A stretch of DNA of 7,975 nucleotides, from positions 1 to 7,975 of the forward strand of contig JBEIRY010000071.1 in the NCBI GenBank assembly GCA_040375675.1, read 5' to 3'. Source of the DNA: CAIUSP01 sp040375675. Its GTDB lineage: Bacteria > Actinomycetota > Thermoleophilia > Solirubrobacterales > 70-9. A program made the translations under genes and the position numbers. The notes below the pieces were generated by a model. It was not told the origin of the DNA and did not search any database. It was given only the letters and a program-made list of their open reading frames with translations. Positions 1 to 6,128 of this stretch are shown one piece after another (within the stretch, counting starts at the first letter, position 1; the number at the start of each line of letters is the position of its first letter).

Positions 1-1530
1 CAGCAGGGGCGCGGATGAGATGATCGCTGGCGCCGAGCATCTCGGCGTGGCGAGTGGACTGTCGAGGCTCCGGAGTCGGATCCGCTCTACTCCGAGCAGA
101 ATGCGATCGGTAGTTGCCTGGGTTTGCGGCCCTGCCGCTCGGAGCTCGTCCGGGTTGTAGGAGGCGACCCCGACTCGCGCGATCGACTCTTGGTCGAGCC
201 TCACAATCCATTCCGAGAACGCTCCATCGGCTCCCGCCCCCTGTACGACATCTGAGATCCGCAGCCAAGGCGTGGCGGCAGGCCCCGCGATCTCGAGCGC
301 CGTAATCGCAGCGCGAGACCTCGCCCCCGCATCTCGCAGGCTGCTCGCTGCCTTGCCGTAGATGTTTGCGTTGGCGAGCAACCCAACTCCCAGAACCGCG
401 ACGAAGGCACCGTAGCCCCATGGTCGCCAGCGAATTGCTGGTGCCAACTCACAGAAGATCCAAAGCACACACAGGACGGTGAAGTAGATGTAGCGCGGCG
501 AGGTCGGCTGCCGTGCTGGGTCCGACATTCCGAAAGCAACGAGGAAAGCGAACACCAGCAGCATCGACGCCGGAACTAGCGCACGCTGGAATACCCCCAC
601 TCCCGACTTTCGCCAGAGCACGAAACATCCGGCCAGCGCCAGGGCGAGCAGGACATAGCCTGGCCCGATGTTGAAATCGAGCGCCCCGACTGCGTCTAGC
701 CGATAGAAGGTGCCGGTGGCAGCGGCAAGCGCAGCGCTGGGGATCTGCAGCAAGGACTCGGGCAGAAAAGAGACATTCGCGATCGAAAGGGGCTCCTCGA
801 AGAAGATGAGGTCTGCCGAGAGGTATCGCGCCCAGACGAACCAAGCGAGATAAACGGCAACGCCCGGGGCTATGACCCAAAGCCTCACAAGCCATCGCCG
901 ATCGCTGGCCGCCACAAGTACCGCGGCTCCCGCCAGGAACGGCAAAGCGCCGCTGTGAGAGAGCACTGCGAGCACCAGCAGGATCGACGCCGCGGCATCG
1001 GTGTACCTGCCTCGGCTATCGAGCGCCAACAGTGCGCCCAGCCCGAGCACGATCGGAGTCAAGATCACTATCCCGTAAGCGCTCGCGGTCACGACCCAGG
1101 CCGATCCGAGGAAGAGCAGCGGCGTAGCGCAACCGACAACCAGCCACGCATTCACTCGCGGCCGCAGATAGAAGTAGAGCAGCCAGACCGCTGCCAGCTG
1201 GAGCGCAAGACAGGTCAGCCTGAATGGCAGATAGGAGTCTCCTCCGAATATCTCCAACAACCCTCGATAGAGCAGGGCATTGAGGAAGATCAGGTGGCCG
1301 CTGGTGCCATGGAGCGTCCACTCGAAGTCGACGTTCGGAAAGAAGCTGAACCTCGACCACTCGTCGGAGAAGAAGTACTCGCCGCTCGTTAGAGCGAGAA
1401 ACCATCCGGCGGCGATGACCGAGACTGCCGCCAGAAGTACAACCGGCGCCTGTGGCCTGCTCATCCACTCAGCGAAAGAGATTGATTCCGCCTTGTCCCC
1501 GGCTGAAGACTTTGCTTGCCCCTCTGTCAT
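1..1530 (-). CDS. Polytopic membrane protein, GT-C (GT39-like) glycosyltransferase-type, C-terminus off the left edge
   Basis: The minus strand is open from an ATG at 1530 to base 1 (510 codons seen, no stop in the window), with an in-frame TAG at 1543-1545 just upstream. Hydrophobic segments lie near residues 29-47, 106-122, 128-150, 151-170, 180-207, 215-235, 291-306, 319-335, 348-361 and 371-387. After them comes a soluble tail from about residue 390. The first extracytoplasmic loop holds FFSDEW (Asp56-Glu57), where GT-C enzymes that use lipid-linked sugars carry their catalytic acidic pair. The layout (acidic loop, then HGTSGHLIFLNALLYRG, then many helices) fits large actinobacterial GT39-like membrane proteins, but no diagnostic motif proves transferase activity. 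The likely role is envelope glycosylation or polymer assembly. An internal ATG at 1464, just before the first helix, is an alternative start; neither start has a clear Shine-Dalgarno. The duplicated-domain gene lies upstream on the same strand, separated by a hairpin. Confidence 0.72.
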   Translation of the reverse strand, partial: MTEGQAKSSAGDKAESISFAEWMSRPQAPVVLLAAVSVIAAGWFLALTSGEYFFSDEWSRFSFFPNVDFEWTLHGTSGHLIFLNALLYRGLLEIFGGDSYLPFRLTCLALQLAAVWLLYFYLRPRVNAWLVVGCATPLLFLGSAWVVTASAYGIVILTPIVLGLGALLALDSRGRYTDAAASILLVLAVLSHSGALPFLAGAAVLVAASDRRWLVRLWVIAPGVAVYLAWFVWARYLSADLIFFEEPLSIANVSFLPESLLQIPSAALAAATGTFYRLDAVGALDFNIGPGYVLLALALAGCFVLWRKSGVGVFQRALVPASMLLVFAFLVAFGMSDPARQPTSPRYIYFTVLCVLWIFCELAPAIRWRPWGYGAFVAVLGVGLLANANIYGKAASSLRDAGARSRAAITALEIAGPAATPWLRISDVVQGAGADGAFSEWIVRLDQESIARVGVASYNPDELRAAGPQTQATTDRILLGVERIRLRSLDSPLATPRCSAPAIISSAPLL

Positions 1531-1539
1531 CGAGCGGAA

Positions 1540-1545
1540 AGGCTA
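1540..1545 (-). promoter_or_regulatory. Possible -10 hexamer TAGCCT ahead of the membrane-protein gene
   Basis: TAGCCT matches the actinobacterial TAnnnT -10 pattern and lies 9 nt before the ATG at 1530. The start has no Shine-Dalgarno, so a very short or absent leader would make sense. No convincing -35 is visible. The hexamer overlaps the in-frame TAG, so chance is a real alternative. Confidence 0.25.
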
Positions 1546-1561
1546 GAGGCTCTCAAACGCA

Positions 1562-1589
1562 AGACCGGCCGCATTCCTGCGGCCGGTCT
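1562..1589 (-). terminator. Rho-independent-like hairpin after the duplicated-domain gene
   Basis: A perfect 11-bp inverted repeat has arms AGACCGGCCGC (1562-1572) and GCGGCCGGTCT (1579-1589) with a 6-nt loop. It starts 30 nt after the TAG/TGA end of the minus-strand gene at 1619. On the minus strand the hairpin is followed by TTGCGTTTGAG, which is only moderately U-rich, so this is a strong stem with a weak tail. It separates this gene from the downstream membrane-protein gene and suggests separate transcription. Confidence 0.65.
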
Positions 1590-1618
1590 GGTCGATCAGC
1601 TGTTTTCTCCGAAGGCGG

Positions 1619-2296
1619 CTACATCGGATCGACGCGGAACTTCTTGCGGACCGGATTGGCCTTCTTGAAAAAGACCGCAGCGTCTCGCTTCATGCCCCAT
1701 CCGTCAGGCAAATCGCCCGATGGAATCGAAAGGAACTGCTTGAAGTAGCCCGATGCGCTCTTGCAGGTGACGATCGACCCCTTCGGAATGATCAGCTTGT
1801 AGTTGCCCTTGGGGAACGAGAGCGGGCCGATCTGATCGTTGTGCATGACCTGGAATACCCCTGGGCAAACCAGCCCGCTGGGCGTCGGCGGAGTCGGTCC
1901 AGGTGTCGGTCCCGGAGTAGGACCGCTTACCTTTCGAACACCGAACTTGCGCCCACCATTTTTGAGGAAGTTCGCGTTTCCAGTGGAGATCGCGCTCACA
2001 GTCCAGCCTCCACCGAGCACCCCGTCATAGTCCTGGAGGAACTTGGCGAACTTGGTCGAGGCCAACGAGCAGGTGAAGCTCGGATTGCTGGTCAAGATGA
2101 CCATCTGGTAGTTGCCCTTAGGAAAGGACGCAGTACCGATGTGGTCGTTGTGCAGGACCTTGAACGTCCCTGGACAGTTGGTGGCCGCCTCTGAGCGCTG
2201 TGCGCCGATCGCGAATATGCCAACCACGCACACCAAGATGGTCGCGAACATCAGCATTCGCCTGTTTCCGCTTTCGAAAAGAGTCGAGATAGTCAC
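1619..2296 (-). CDS. Secreted protein with two tandem copies of an unrecognised CPG/HND/FPKGNY domain
   Basis: The protein has 225 residues and starts at GTG 2296, chosen because AGGAGG lies 7 nt upstream. The N-terminus (NRR, then a hydrophobic run at about 15-32, then RSEAAT) looks like a Sec signal peptide cleaved near residues 37-38. The mature part is two homologous domains, residues 41-122 and 144-222. Both share CPGxFxVxHNDxIG, SFPKGNY, TCxxAS and a GW-containing segment, and end in FxV. Each has two cysteines (C41/C76 and C144/C178), a likely disulfide per domain. The linker at 126-139 is a PTPG repeat, typical of exported proteins. I cannot assign a named family or a reaction; no catalytic triad or metal site is evident. 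A binding or wall-associated role is a guess. It is followed by a hairpin at 1562-1589 and is divergent from the PhyH gene. Confidence 0.88.
   Translation of the reverse strand: MTISTLFESGNRRMLMFATILVCVVGIFAIGAQRSEAATNCPGTFKVLHNDHIGTASFPKGNYQMVILTSNPSFTCSLASTKFAKFLQDYDGVLGGGWTVSAISTGNANFLKNGGRKFGVRKVSGPTPGPTPGPTPPTPSGLVCPGVFQVMHNDQIGPLSFPKGNYKLIIPKGSIVTCKSASGYFKQFLSIPSGDLPDGWGMKRDAAVFFKKANPVRKKFRVDPM
1631..1867 (-). repeat. Second copy of the duplicated domain (residues 144-222)
   Basis: This stretch encodes CPGVFQVMHNDQIG, SFPKGNYKLII, TCKSASGYFKQFL, DGWG and KKFRV. It aligns with residues 41-122 of the same protein, including both cysteines (C144, C178). It is an intragenic protein-level duplication whose DNA has diverged, so the duplication is not recent. 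Confidence 0.85.
1880..1921 (-). repeat. Pro-Thr-Gly linker between the two domain copies
   Basis: Residues 126-139 read PTPGPTPGPTPPTP, encoded by a short degenerate 12-bp tandem repeat. Such low-complexity linkers commonly separate folded domains in exported actinobacterial proteins and can be O-glycosylated; glycosylation here is not shown by the sequence. Confidence 0.85.
1931..2176 (-). repeat. First copy of the duplicated domain (residues 41-122)
   Basis: This stretch encodes CPGTFKVLHNDHIG, SFPKGNYQMVIL, TCSLASTKFAKFL, GGGW and KFGVRK. It is the partner of the copy at 1631-1867. Copy 1 is slightly longer between TC and the final FxV strand. Confidence 0.85.
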
Positions 2297-2303
2297 CGCA
2301 CAT

Positions 2304-2309
2304 CCTCCT
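2304..2309 (-). promoter_or_regulatory. Shine-Dalgarno AGGAGG deciding the GTG start at 2296
   Basis: AGGAGG sits 7 nt upstream of GTG 2296, ideal spacing. The ATG at 2301-2303 overlaps too closely and leads into a different, non-coding-looking frame. This is the only textbook Shine-Dalgarno in the window. Confidence 0.8.
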
Positions 2310-2378
2310 GTCTGATTTCTATTTCCCTGCCTAAGAGCTGAGCTTGAACCCGAACACTACCGCGGCCAAAGGCGCCGC

Positions 2379-2384
2379 TAGTCT
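2379..2384 (+). promoter_or_regulatory. Possible -10 hexamer TAGTCT ahead of the oxygenase operon
   Basis: TAGTCT (TAnnnT pattern) lies 3 nt before GTG 2388 and 9 nt before the in-frame GTG 2394. If it is the -10, transcription would begin near 2391-2394 and the second GTG would be the true start. No -35 at proper spacing is convincing. Confidence 0.25.
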
Positions 2385-2387
2385 TCA

Positions 2388-3416
2388 GTGTCCGTGTCAC
2401 CCATCACCTTCAACACCGGACTGCGCACGAAGTATCGCCGCTGGCGCGCTGAACGGCCGCTCCTCAAGGATCTCGAGCGTGCGAGGTCCCATATGCTCGC
2501 CCAAGGCACACCTGAATCGAAGCGTTCCCTACTGGCAAGCCGCCACCGCTACGCCGCCTGGCTGGCAGACGGCAACTCGAAACCATTGAACGAGATGGCC
2601 AAAGCAGGAGGCTCCGGACTCCGGCTGAACGAGTACGGCCTGCCCGAGATCCACGGCGGCGAGCTGACCGTAGGAGTACTGCGAAAGGCGATCCTCGAGC
2701 ACGGCGCGCTCCTGGTGAGAGGGCTGGTGGATCCCGAGCGAGCCAAGGAATACGCGACCGGAATCGACGAAGCCTACGACTCCAGGGAGTCGGCGAACGG
2801 CGCAGGGGCGTATGAGCCCTTCCTGCCCGAGCCCCCCTATGGCCCGCTGGATGAGTTCCGCCCATGGATCGAGGAGTCAGGTGGTCTGCTCGCTGTCGAC
2901 TGCCCGGGGCTGCACGCTGAGATGCTCGAATACATCAAGGAATCGGGATTGAAGGAGGTAGCTGATGAGTATCTCGGCGGGCCCGCCGTGATCTCTGCTC
3001 ACAAGACGACCCTGCGCAAGGTCGAACCGGGAACCAAGCCGGGTTGGCATCAAGACGGTGCCTTCATGGGACCGGTGAGGAGCCTCAACCTCTGGCTTTC
3101 GCTTTCGCGCTGCGGCGACGAGGCCCCTGGAATGGATGTCCTTCCGGCACGGGTAGACGAATTCATCACTACCGGTGGCGAGGGTACCTCTGTCGCAAAC
3201 CAGGTCTCCCAGACTGATGCCGAGACCGCGGCATCGGCTGCAGGGGTGAGTATCGTCCGCCCCATCTTCAACCCAGGCGACGCACTGATCTTCGACGAAA
3301 TGTTCCTCCACGCGACCGCTGCCGACGGGCCGATGACCAAGCCCCGCTACGCGATCGAGAGCTGGTTCTTCACTCCGGCCGCCCTACCTCCTGGCTACGT
3401 GCCGATCGCACTCTGA
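2388..3416 (+). CDS. Phytanoyl-CoA dioxygenase (PhyH) family Fe(II)/2-oxoglutarate oxygenase
   Basis: The protein has 342 residues from GTG 2388; GTG 2394 (two codons later) is equally possible, and neither has a Shine-Dalgarno. The double-stranded beta-helix metal site is recognisable. WHQDGAF gives the HxD pair (His221, Asp223), MFLHAT gives the distal His308, and Arg320 in KPRYAIESWFF is well placed to bind 2-oxoglutarate. The run RSLNLWLSLSRCG (231-243), followed by GMDVLPAR and NPGDALIFDE, is also typical of PhyH. About 90 residues precede the core; they are mostly helical and charged and contain GGELTVGVLRKAI at about 90-102. Family members hydroxylate lipids, small metabolites or natural-product intermediates. 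The substrate cannot be read from the sequence. It is the first gene of a probable three-gene operon, 7 nt before the DsbA-like gene, and appears intact with all ligands present. Confidence 0.9.
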   Translation: MSVSPITFNTGLRTKYRRWRAERPLLKDLERARSHMLAQGTPESKRSLLASRHRYAAWLADGNSKPLNEMAKAGGSGLRLNEYGLPEIHGGELTVGVLRKAILEHGALLVRGLVDPERAKEYATGIDEAYDSRESANGAGAYEPFLPEPPYGPLDEFRPWIEESGGLLAVDCPGLHAEMLEYIKESGLKEVADEYLGGPAVISAHKTTLRKVEPGTKPGWHQDGAFMGPVRSLNLWLSLSRCGDEAPGMDVLPARVDEFITTGGEGTSVANQVSQTDAETAASAAGVSIVRPIFNPGDALIFDEMFLHATAADGPMTKPRYAIESWFFTPAALPPGYVPIAL

Positions 3417-3423
3417 GTCCCCG

Positions 3424-4281
3424 ATGAGCGCACTTTCGATAACGGAGTTCACCGATCCCGCCTGTCCCTGGGCTTGGTCGGCTGAGCCACATCGCCTCAA
3501 GCTCGACTGGACCTACGGCGATGCTCTCGAATGGGAGGCGAGGATGGTCGGGCTCTCGGATGATCCTGCGAAAAGCGCCAAGAGATTCACGCCTGAGCAG
3601 ATGGGAAGCATTCTCGCGATGATCGCTGCCAAACACGGAATGCCGATCTACGAGGGCGCGCCCGAGAGGATGCAGGCGAGCTTTCCAGCCTGTCGGGCGG
3701 TGGTCGCTGCGCGACTGAACGACGAGGCCAAAGCGCACCCGCTGCTCAGAGAGCTCCGCAAGCAATGCTTTTCCCGTGAGCTGATAGACGAACCGCAGGT
3801 GATCGACTCGGCTGCAGAAGCGGTAGGCATTGCAGCAGGAGACCTAACCAACTGGCTTGCCGACAGCGCAACCGAAGAGGCCTTCCAGGCCGACATGGAT
3901 GCCGCCCGGCACCCCTCGCCAGCTGCGTTGGCGATCAAGCGCAAGCTCGCGGAATGGGATGGGGGCTGGCGATACACCTGCCCCTCCTACGTAATGTCAC
4001 GAGGCGACGAATCCATCACCGCTCCGGGCTTCCAGCCGTACGAGTCCTACGAGACCGCAGTCGCGAACCTCGCCCCTGACCTGGAACCTCGCCTCCCTGC
4101 TGACTCAGTGATTGAAGTTCTCGACTGGGCAAAGGAACGCGGCGAGGGATCGGTTGCAACTGCCGAGGTAGCCGCCGTCAGAGGTATCGAGATAGATCAG
4201 GCCGCTAAGGAGTTGAGTGAATCCGGCGCGAGCGAGCTTCCCGTGGGTAAGAGCGTATTCTGGGAGATGCCAAACCGATGA
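3424..4281 (+). CDS. DsbA/FrnE-like thioredoxin-fold protein with a single active-site cysteine (CPWA)
   Basis: The protein has 285 residues and starts at ATG 3424, 7 nt after the oxygenase stop; it has no Shine-Dalgarno, so translation is probably coupled. The N-terminus ITEFTDPACPWAWSAEP is the beta-strand and active-site loop of the DsbA/FrnE group, but CxxC is reduced to CPWA with only Cys14. An inserted helical domain spans about 45-165, and the thioredoxin fold resumes with YTCPSYV (probable cis-Pro187), followed by GFQPYESYETAVANL. Residues 228-283 look like an added winged-helix segment ending in VGKSVFWEMP. There is no signal peptide or membrane segment, so it is cytosolic. A classic dithiol oxidase role is unlikely with one cysteine. 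Glutathione- or mycothiol-type chemistry, isomerisation or a chaperone-like role are possible. CPWA forms are known in actinobacteria, so this is not a mutation unique to this gene. Confidence 0.87.
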   Translation: MSALSITEFTDPACPWAWSAEPHRLKLDWTYGDALEWEARMVGLSDDPAKSAKRFTPEQMGSILAMIAAKHGMPIYEGAPERMQASFPACRAVVAARLNDEAKAHPLLRELRKQCFSRELIDEPQVIDSAAEAVGIAAGDLTNWLADSATEEAFQADMDAARHPSPAALAIKRKLAEWDGGWRYTCPSYVMSRGDESITAPGFQPYESYETAVANLAPDLEPRLPADSVIEVLDWAKERGEGSVATAEVAAVRGIEIDQAAKELSESGASELPVGKSVFWEMPNR

Positions 4282-5114
4282 ACCTCCTGGTCTCGCTTCC
4301 GACCTGGGTCATCTACACCTTCTTCGTCATCGCAACGGCTGCCTTCGCCTGGGGCTTGAGTGTCTACCTCCACAGGCGCTTCAAGGGGAAGGCCGCAAAG
4401 AGCATGGGCGGCGCAGCCGCCGCGTACTCGACGGTCGTCGGAAGCCTCTTCGCCATCCTCACCGGATTTCTGATCAACGCTGCGTTTGGAACGGTCAATA
4501 CATCGCGTGAGATCGTTGCGAACGAGGCATCGGCCGCAAATCAGATCGCCTGGATCGCTCGTGACATCGGAGGTAGCAGGGGCGAAGGCATCCAGCGGGA
4601 CCTGCAGATATATCTCGGGCAGGTCAAAGGCGAGGAGTGGCCGCGGCTGGGAGACAGGGGCTACGACAACACCGTGCTCGAGCAAACGAAGGGAAACTCG
4701 GCGATGTTTGAGTTGGAACTGCTGCAGAAGGAGATCGCGTCGGTGATCTCGAGCTTCAAGGACTCGTCGACTCCGTCGCTGGTGCGAGCCCAGGCCCTTC
4801 ACGCCGCGCTGGAGGACCTCCAGACCCAGCGGAGACTCCGCTTCGACACCGCCCAGAGCACCACCCCCTTTGGACTGTTCGCCTTGGCGCTCGTCGCAGG
4901 TATCTCGCTTATCGCCAACACGATCGTGGTGACCTTGCGCGGACGGAGCTGGGACGGATTCGTGGCAGCAGGGATTACGCTGATCGTCGGCTTAGACCTT
5001 GCCCTGATCGTCAACCTCAGCGCCCCGTTTGCCGGCGGATTCACGGTCTCTTCGGGTCCATTGACCGAGGTCTTCGAAGCCCTGCGCCAGGGCGTCTACC
5101 TACCCGGTGGATAG
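4278..5114 (+). CDS. DUF4239 (bestrophin-like) membrane protein
   Basis: The protein has 278 residues. Its ATG overlaps the end of the DsbA-like gene by 4 nt (ATGA), with GGAG 11 nt upstream. There are four hydrophobic segments, at about 9-29, 47-69, 198-219 and 226-247. A soluble helical region of about 125 residues lies between the second and third. Features typical of DUF4239 are the Gly/Ala-rich second helix ending FLINAAF, the conserved NEAS (82-85), GEEWP (118-122) in the central helix bundle, and the closing NLSAPFAGGFTVSSGPL motif (246-262). The family is widespread but its biochemical role is not established. Distant similarity to bestrophin channels has led to anion-channel suggestions. 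Tight coupling suggests co-expression with the oxygenase and DsbA-like protein. The gene ends 14 nt before the convergent tRNA. Confidence 0.88.
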   Translation: MNLLVSLPTWVIYTFFVIATAAFAWGLSVYLHRRFKGKAAKSMGGAAAAYSTVVGSLFAILTGFLINAAFGTVNTSREIVANEASAANQIAWIARDIGGSRGEGIQRDLQIYLGQVKGEEWPRLGDRGYDNTVLEQTKGNSAMFELELLQKEIASVISSFKDSSTPSLVRAQALHAALEDLQTQRRLRFDTAQSTTPFGLFALALVAGISLIANTIVVTLRGRSWDGFVAAGITLIVGLDLALIVNLSAPFAGGFTVSSGPLTEVFEALRQGVYLPGG

Positions 5115-5128
5115 AGACGCCCGACGAA

Positions 5129-5201
5129 TGGGCCCTACTGGGCTCGAACCAGTGACCTCCAGCTTGTCGAGCTGGCGCTCTCCCAACTGAGCTAAGGGCC
5201 C
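5129..5201 (-). tRNA. tRNA-Val (GAC anticodon), unusual C33
   Basis: A complete cloverleaf of 73 nt reads on the minus strand. The acceptor stem is GGGCCCT/AGGGCCC (7 perfect pairs), followed by TA at 8-9 and the D stem GCTC/GAGC. The anticodon stem is CCAGC/GCTGG with loop TCGACAA, the variable region is AGGTC, the T arm is ACTGG-TTCGAGC-CCAGT, and the discriminator is A. The 3' CCA is not encoded. The anticodon is GAC (5166-5168), reading GUC and GUU valine codons. The base before the anticodon (position 33, genome 5169) is C, where U is almost universal. All stems are perfectly paired, so the gene does not look like a decayed copy. The plus strand of this arm would give a GTC loop, but the D and T arms are only correct on the minus strand. 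Confidence 0.93.
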
Positions 5202-5211
5202 GCGAGGGGTC

Positions 5212-5217
5212 AGTATT
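5212..5217 (-). promoter_or_regulatory. Possible -10 (AATACT) of the tRNA-Val gene
   Basis: AATACT on the minus strand lies 10 nt before the tRNA 5' end and matches four of six bases of TATAAT. A matching -35 is not convincing, so this is tentative. The rest of the 120-nt stretch from 5202 to 5321, between the tRNA and the ZIP-like gene, shows no further gene. Confidence 0.25.
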
Positions 5218-5309
5218 GCCTATCTGGTGCGGGGTTAGGTGCGCGGGTTTCGCGGCTTGGAGGCAGCCGATCCAGGCTTTCCTCGAGACCCTTCCACACG
5301 CCTATGCCC

Positions 5310-5315
5310 TAGCCT
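5310..5315 (+). promoter_or_regulatory. Possible -10 hexamer TAGCCT for leaderless ZIP-like gene
   Basis: TAGCCT lies exactly 6 nt before ATG 5322, the spacing expected if transcription begins at the start codon. There is no Shine-Dalgarno before this ATG. GAGACC about 17 nt upstream is a poor -35 match. Confidence 0.33.
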
Positions 5316-5321
5316 CTGCCG

Positions 5322-6104
5322 ATGCTCGAAGCAGCCGTATTCGCCGCGATCGGTCAGGCCGCACTGGTCGTGGGAGGTCTCCTGGTATGGCGCTTTCGCG
5401 GTCTCACCCGACCCGCCTACGTAGGCTCGCTGATGGCCTTCGGTGCAGGAGCGGTGATCTCGGCCGTCAGCACTGACCTGGTCTCGGTTGCCTACGACGA
5501 AGCAGGCGCAGGGGCGACCGCGCTGGGTATCGGCATAGGCGGTCTTGGCTACTTCCTGATCATCACGCTGCTCGAGCGCGGAGGCGCCAGCGAGAGCCCC
5601 GAAGCGCCGCTCGAGAAAGCGGCTGAAGAGTCACCTGATGGAAAGGTTGCCGCAGCCAGCCCGACAGAGGCCCGAAACCTCTTCGTAGGGATGCTCATAG
5701 ATGGAGTTCCCGAACCGATCGCGGTTGGCCTGACTCTGCACCTCGGTTCGGTCGGCGTTTCGCTGGCGCTGGTGGGCTCGATCTTCATTGCGGGTCTGCC
5801 TGAGGCGATCGGGGTGGCAGCAGCGCTCTTGGCAGGCGGGTACTCCTTGTCGAAGATCCTGTTCAGGTTCGGAATCGTCGTTGCTATCGGCGCGGCTGCG
5901 GGCGCTGCCGGCTACTCGCTTCTCTACGGACGCAGCGACGAGCTGATCGCCTTGATCCAGGCCATCGCGGCCGGTGCCCTGCTGGTCGTGGTGATCAACG
6001 AGATGGTCCCGATCGCCATTCGCGGGGTCAAGCGATGGGCAGGAGTCTTGGCGGCATCGGGGTTCGTATTCTCTGCCGCGATCACCTGGATCTCAGGCGG
6101 CTGA
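5322..6104 (+). CDS. ZIP-family-like metal transporter with altered metal-site motifs
   Basis: The protein has 260 residues from ATG 5322; no Shine-Dalgarno is visible. About eight hydrophobic segments are present: near 5-23, 33-52, 65-84, 118-137, 143-170, 183-202, 210-230 and 240-258. A charged Ser/Glu/Pro-rich cytosolic loop (about 87-117) sits between helices 3 and 4, where ZIP proteins have their variable loop. Helix 4 carries IDGVPEPIAVG and helix 5 carries IAGLPEAIGV, the positions of the HNxPEG-type motifs of ZupT/ZIP proteins. The Pro-Glu pairs remain (P130-E131, P160-E161), but the His/Asn ligands are replaced by Asp127-Gly128 and Ala157-Gly158. NEMVP (226-230) is in helix 7. A DGxPES-type helix 4 is known in a bacterial ZIP subgroup, so this is probably a subfamily trait. 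Zn2+ transport is uncertain. The gene converges with the DUF11 gene, 24 nt away. Confidence 0.83.
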   Translation: MLEAAVFAAIGQAALVVGGLLVWRFRGLTRPAYVGSLMAFGAGAVISAVSTDLVSVAYDEAGAGATALGIGIGGLGYFLIITLLERGGASESPEAPLEKAAEESPDGKVAAASPTEARNLFVGMLIDGVPEPIAVGLTLHLGSVGVSLALVGSIFIAGLPEAIGVAAALLAGGYSLSKILFRFGIVVAIGAAAGAAGYSLLYGRSDELIALIQAIAAGALLVVVINEMVPIAIRGVKRWAGVLAASGFVFSAAITWISGG

Positions 6105-6128
6105 GACGCCGGATTCGAAGGCCCAGCG

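Noticed and set aside
449..1468. Several 145-150 residue open frames on both strands in the left region
   Set aside because: All are shadows of the single membrane-protein frame 1-1530; their translations are Arg/Ala/Cys-rich without hydrophobic or domain structure.
1880..1921. Short tandem DNA repeat as a possible regulatory or CRISPR-like array
   Set aside because: It is in frame and simply encodes the PTPG linker; there are no spacers.
5161..5177. A plus-strand tRNA-Asp reading, since the loop reads TTGTCGA with GTC in the plus direction
   Set aside because: The D arm, T loop TTCGAGC and the 8-9 TA are only correct on the minus strand, so the anticodon is GAC (Val).
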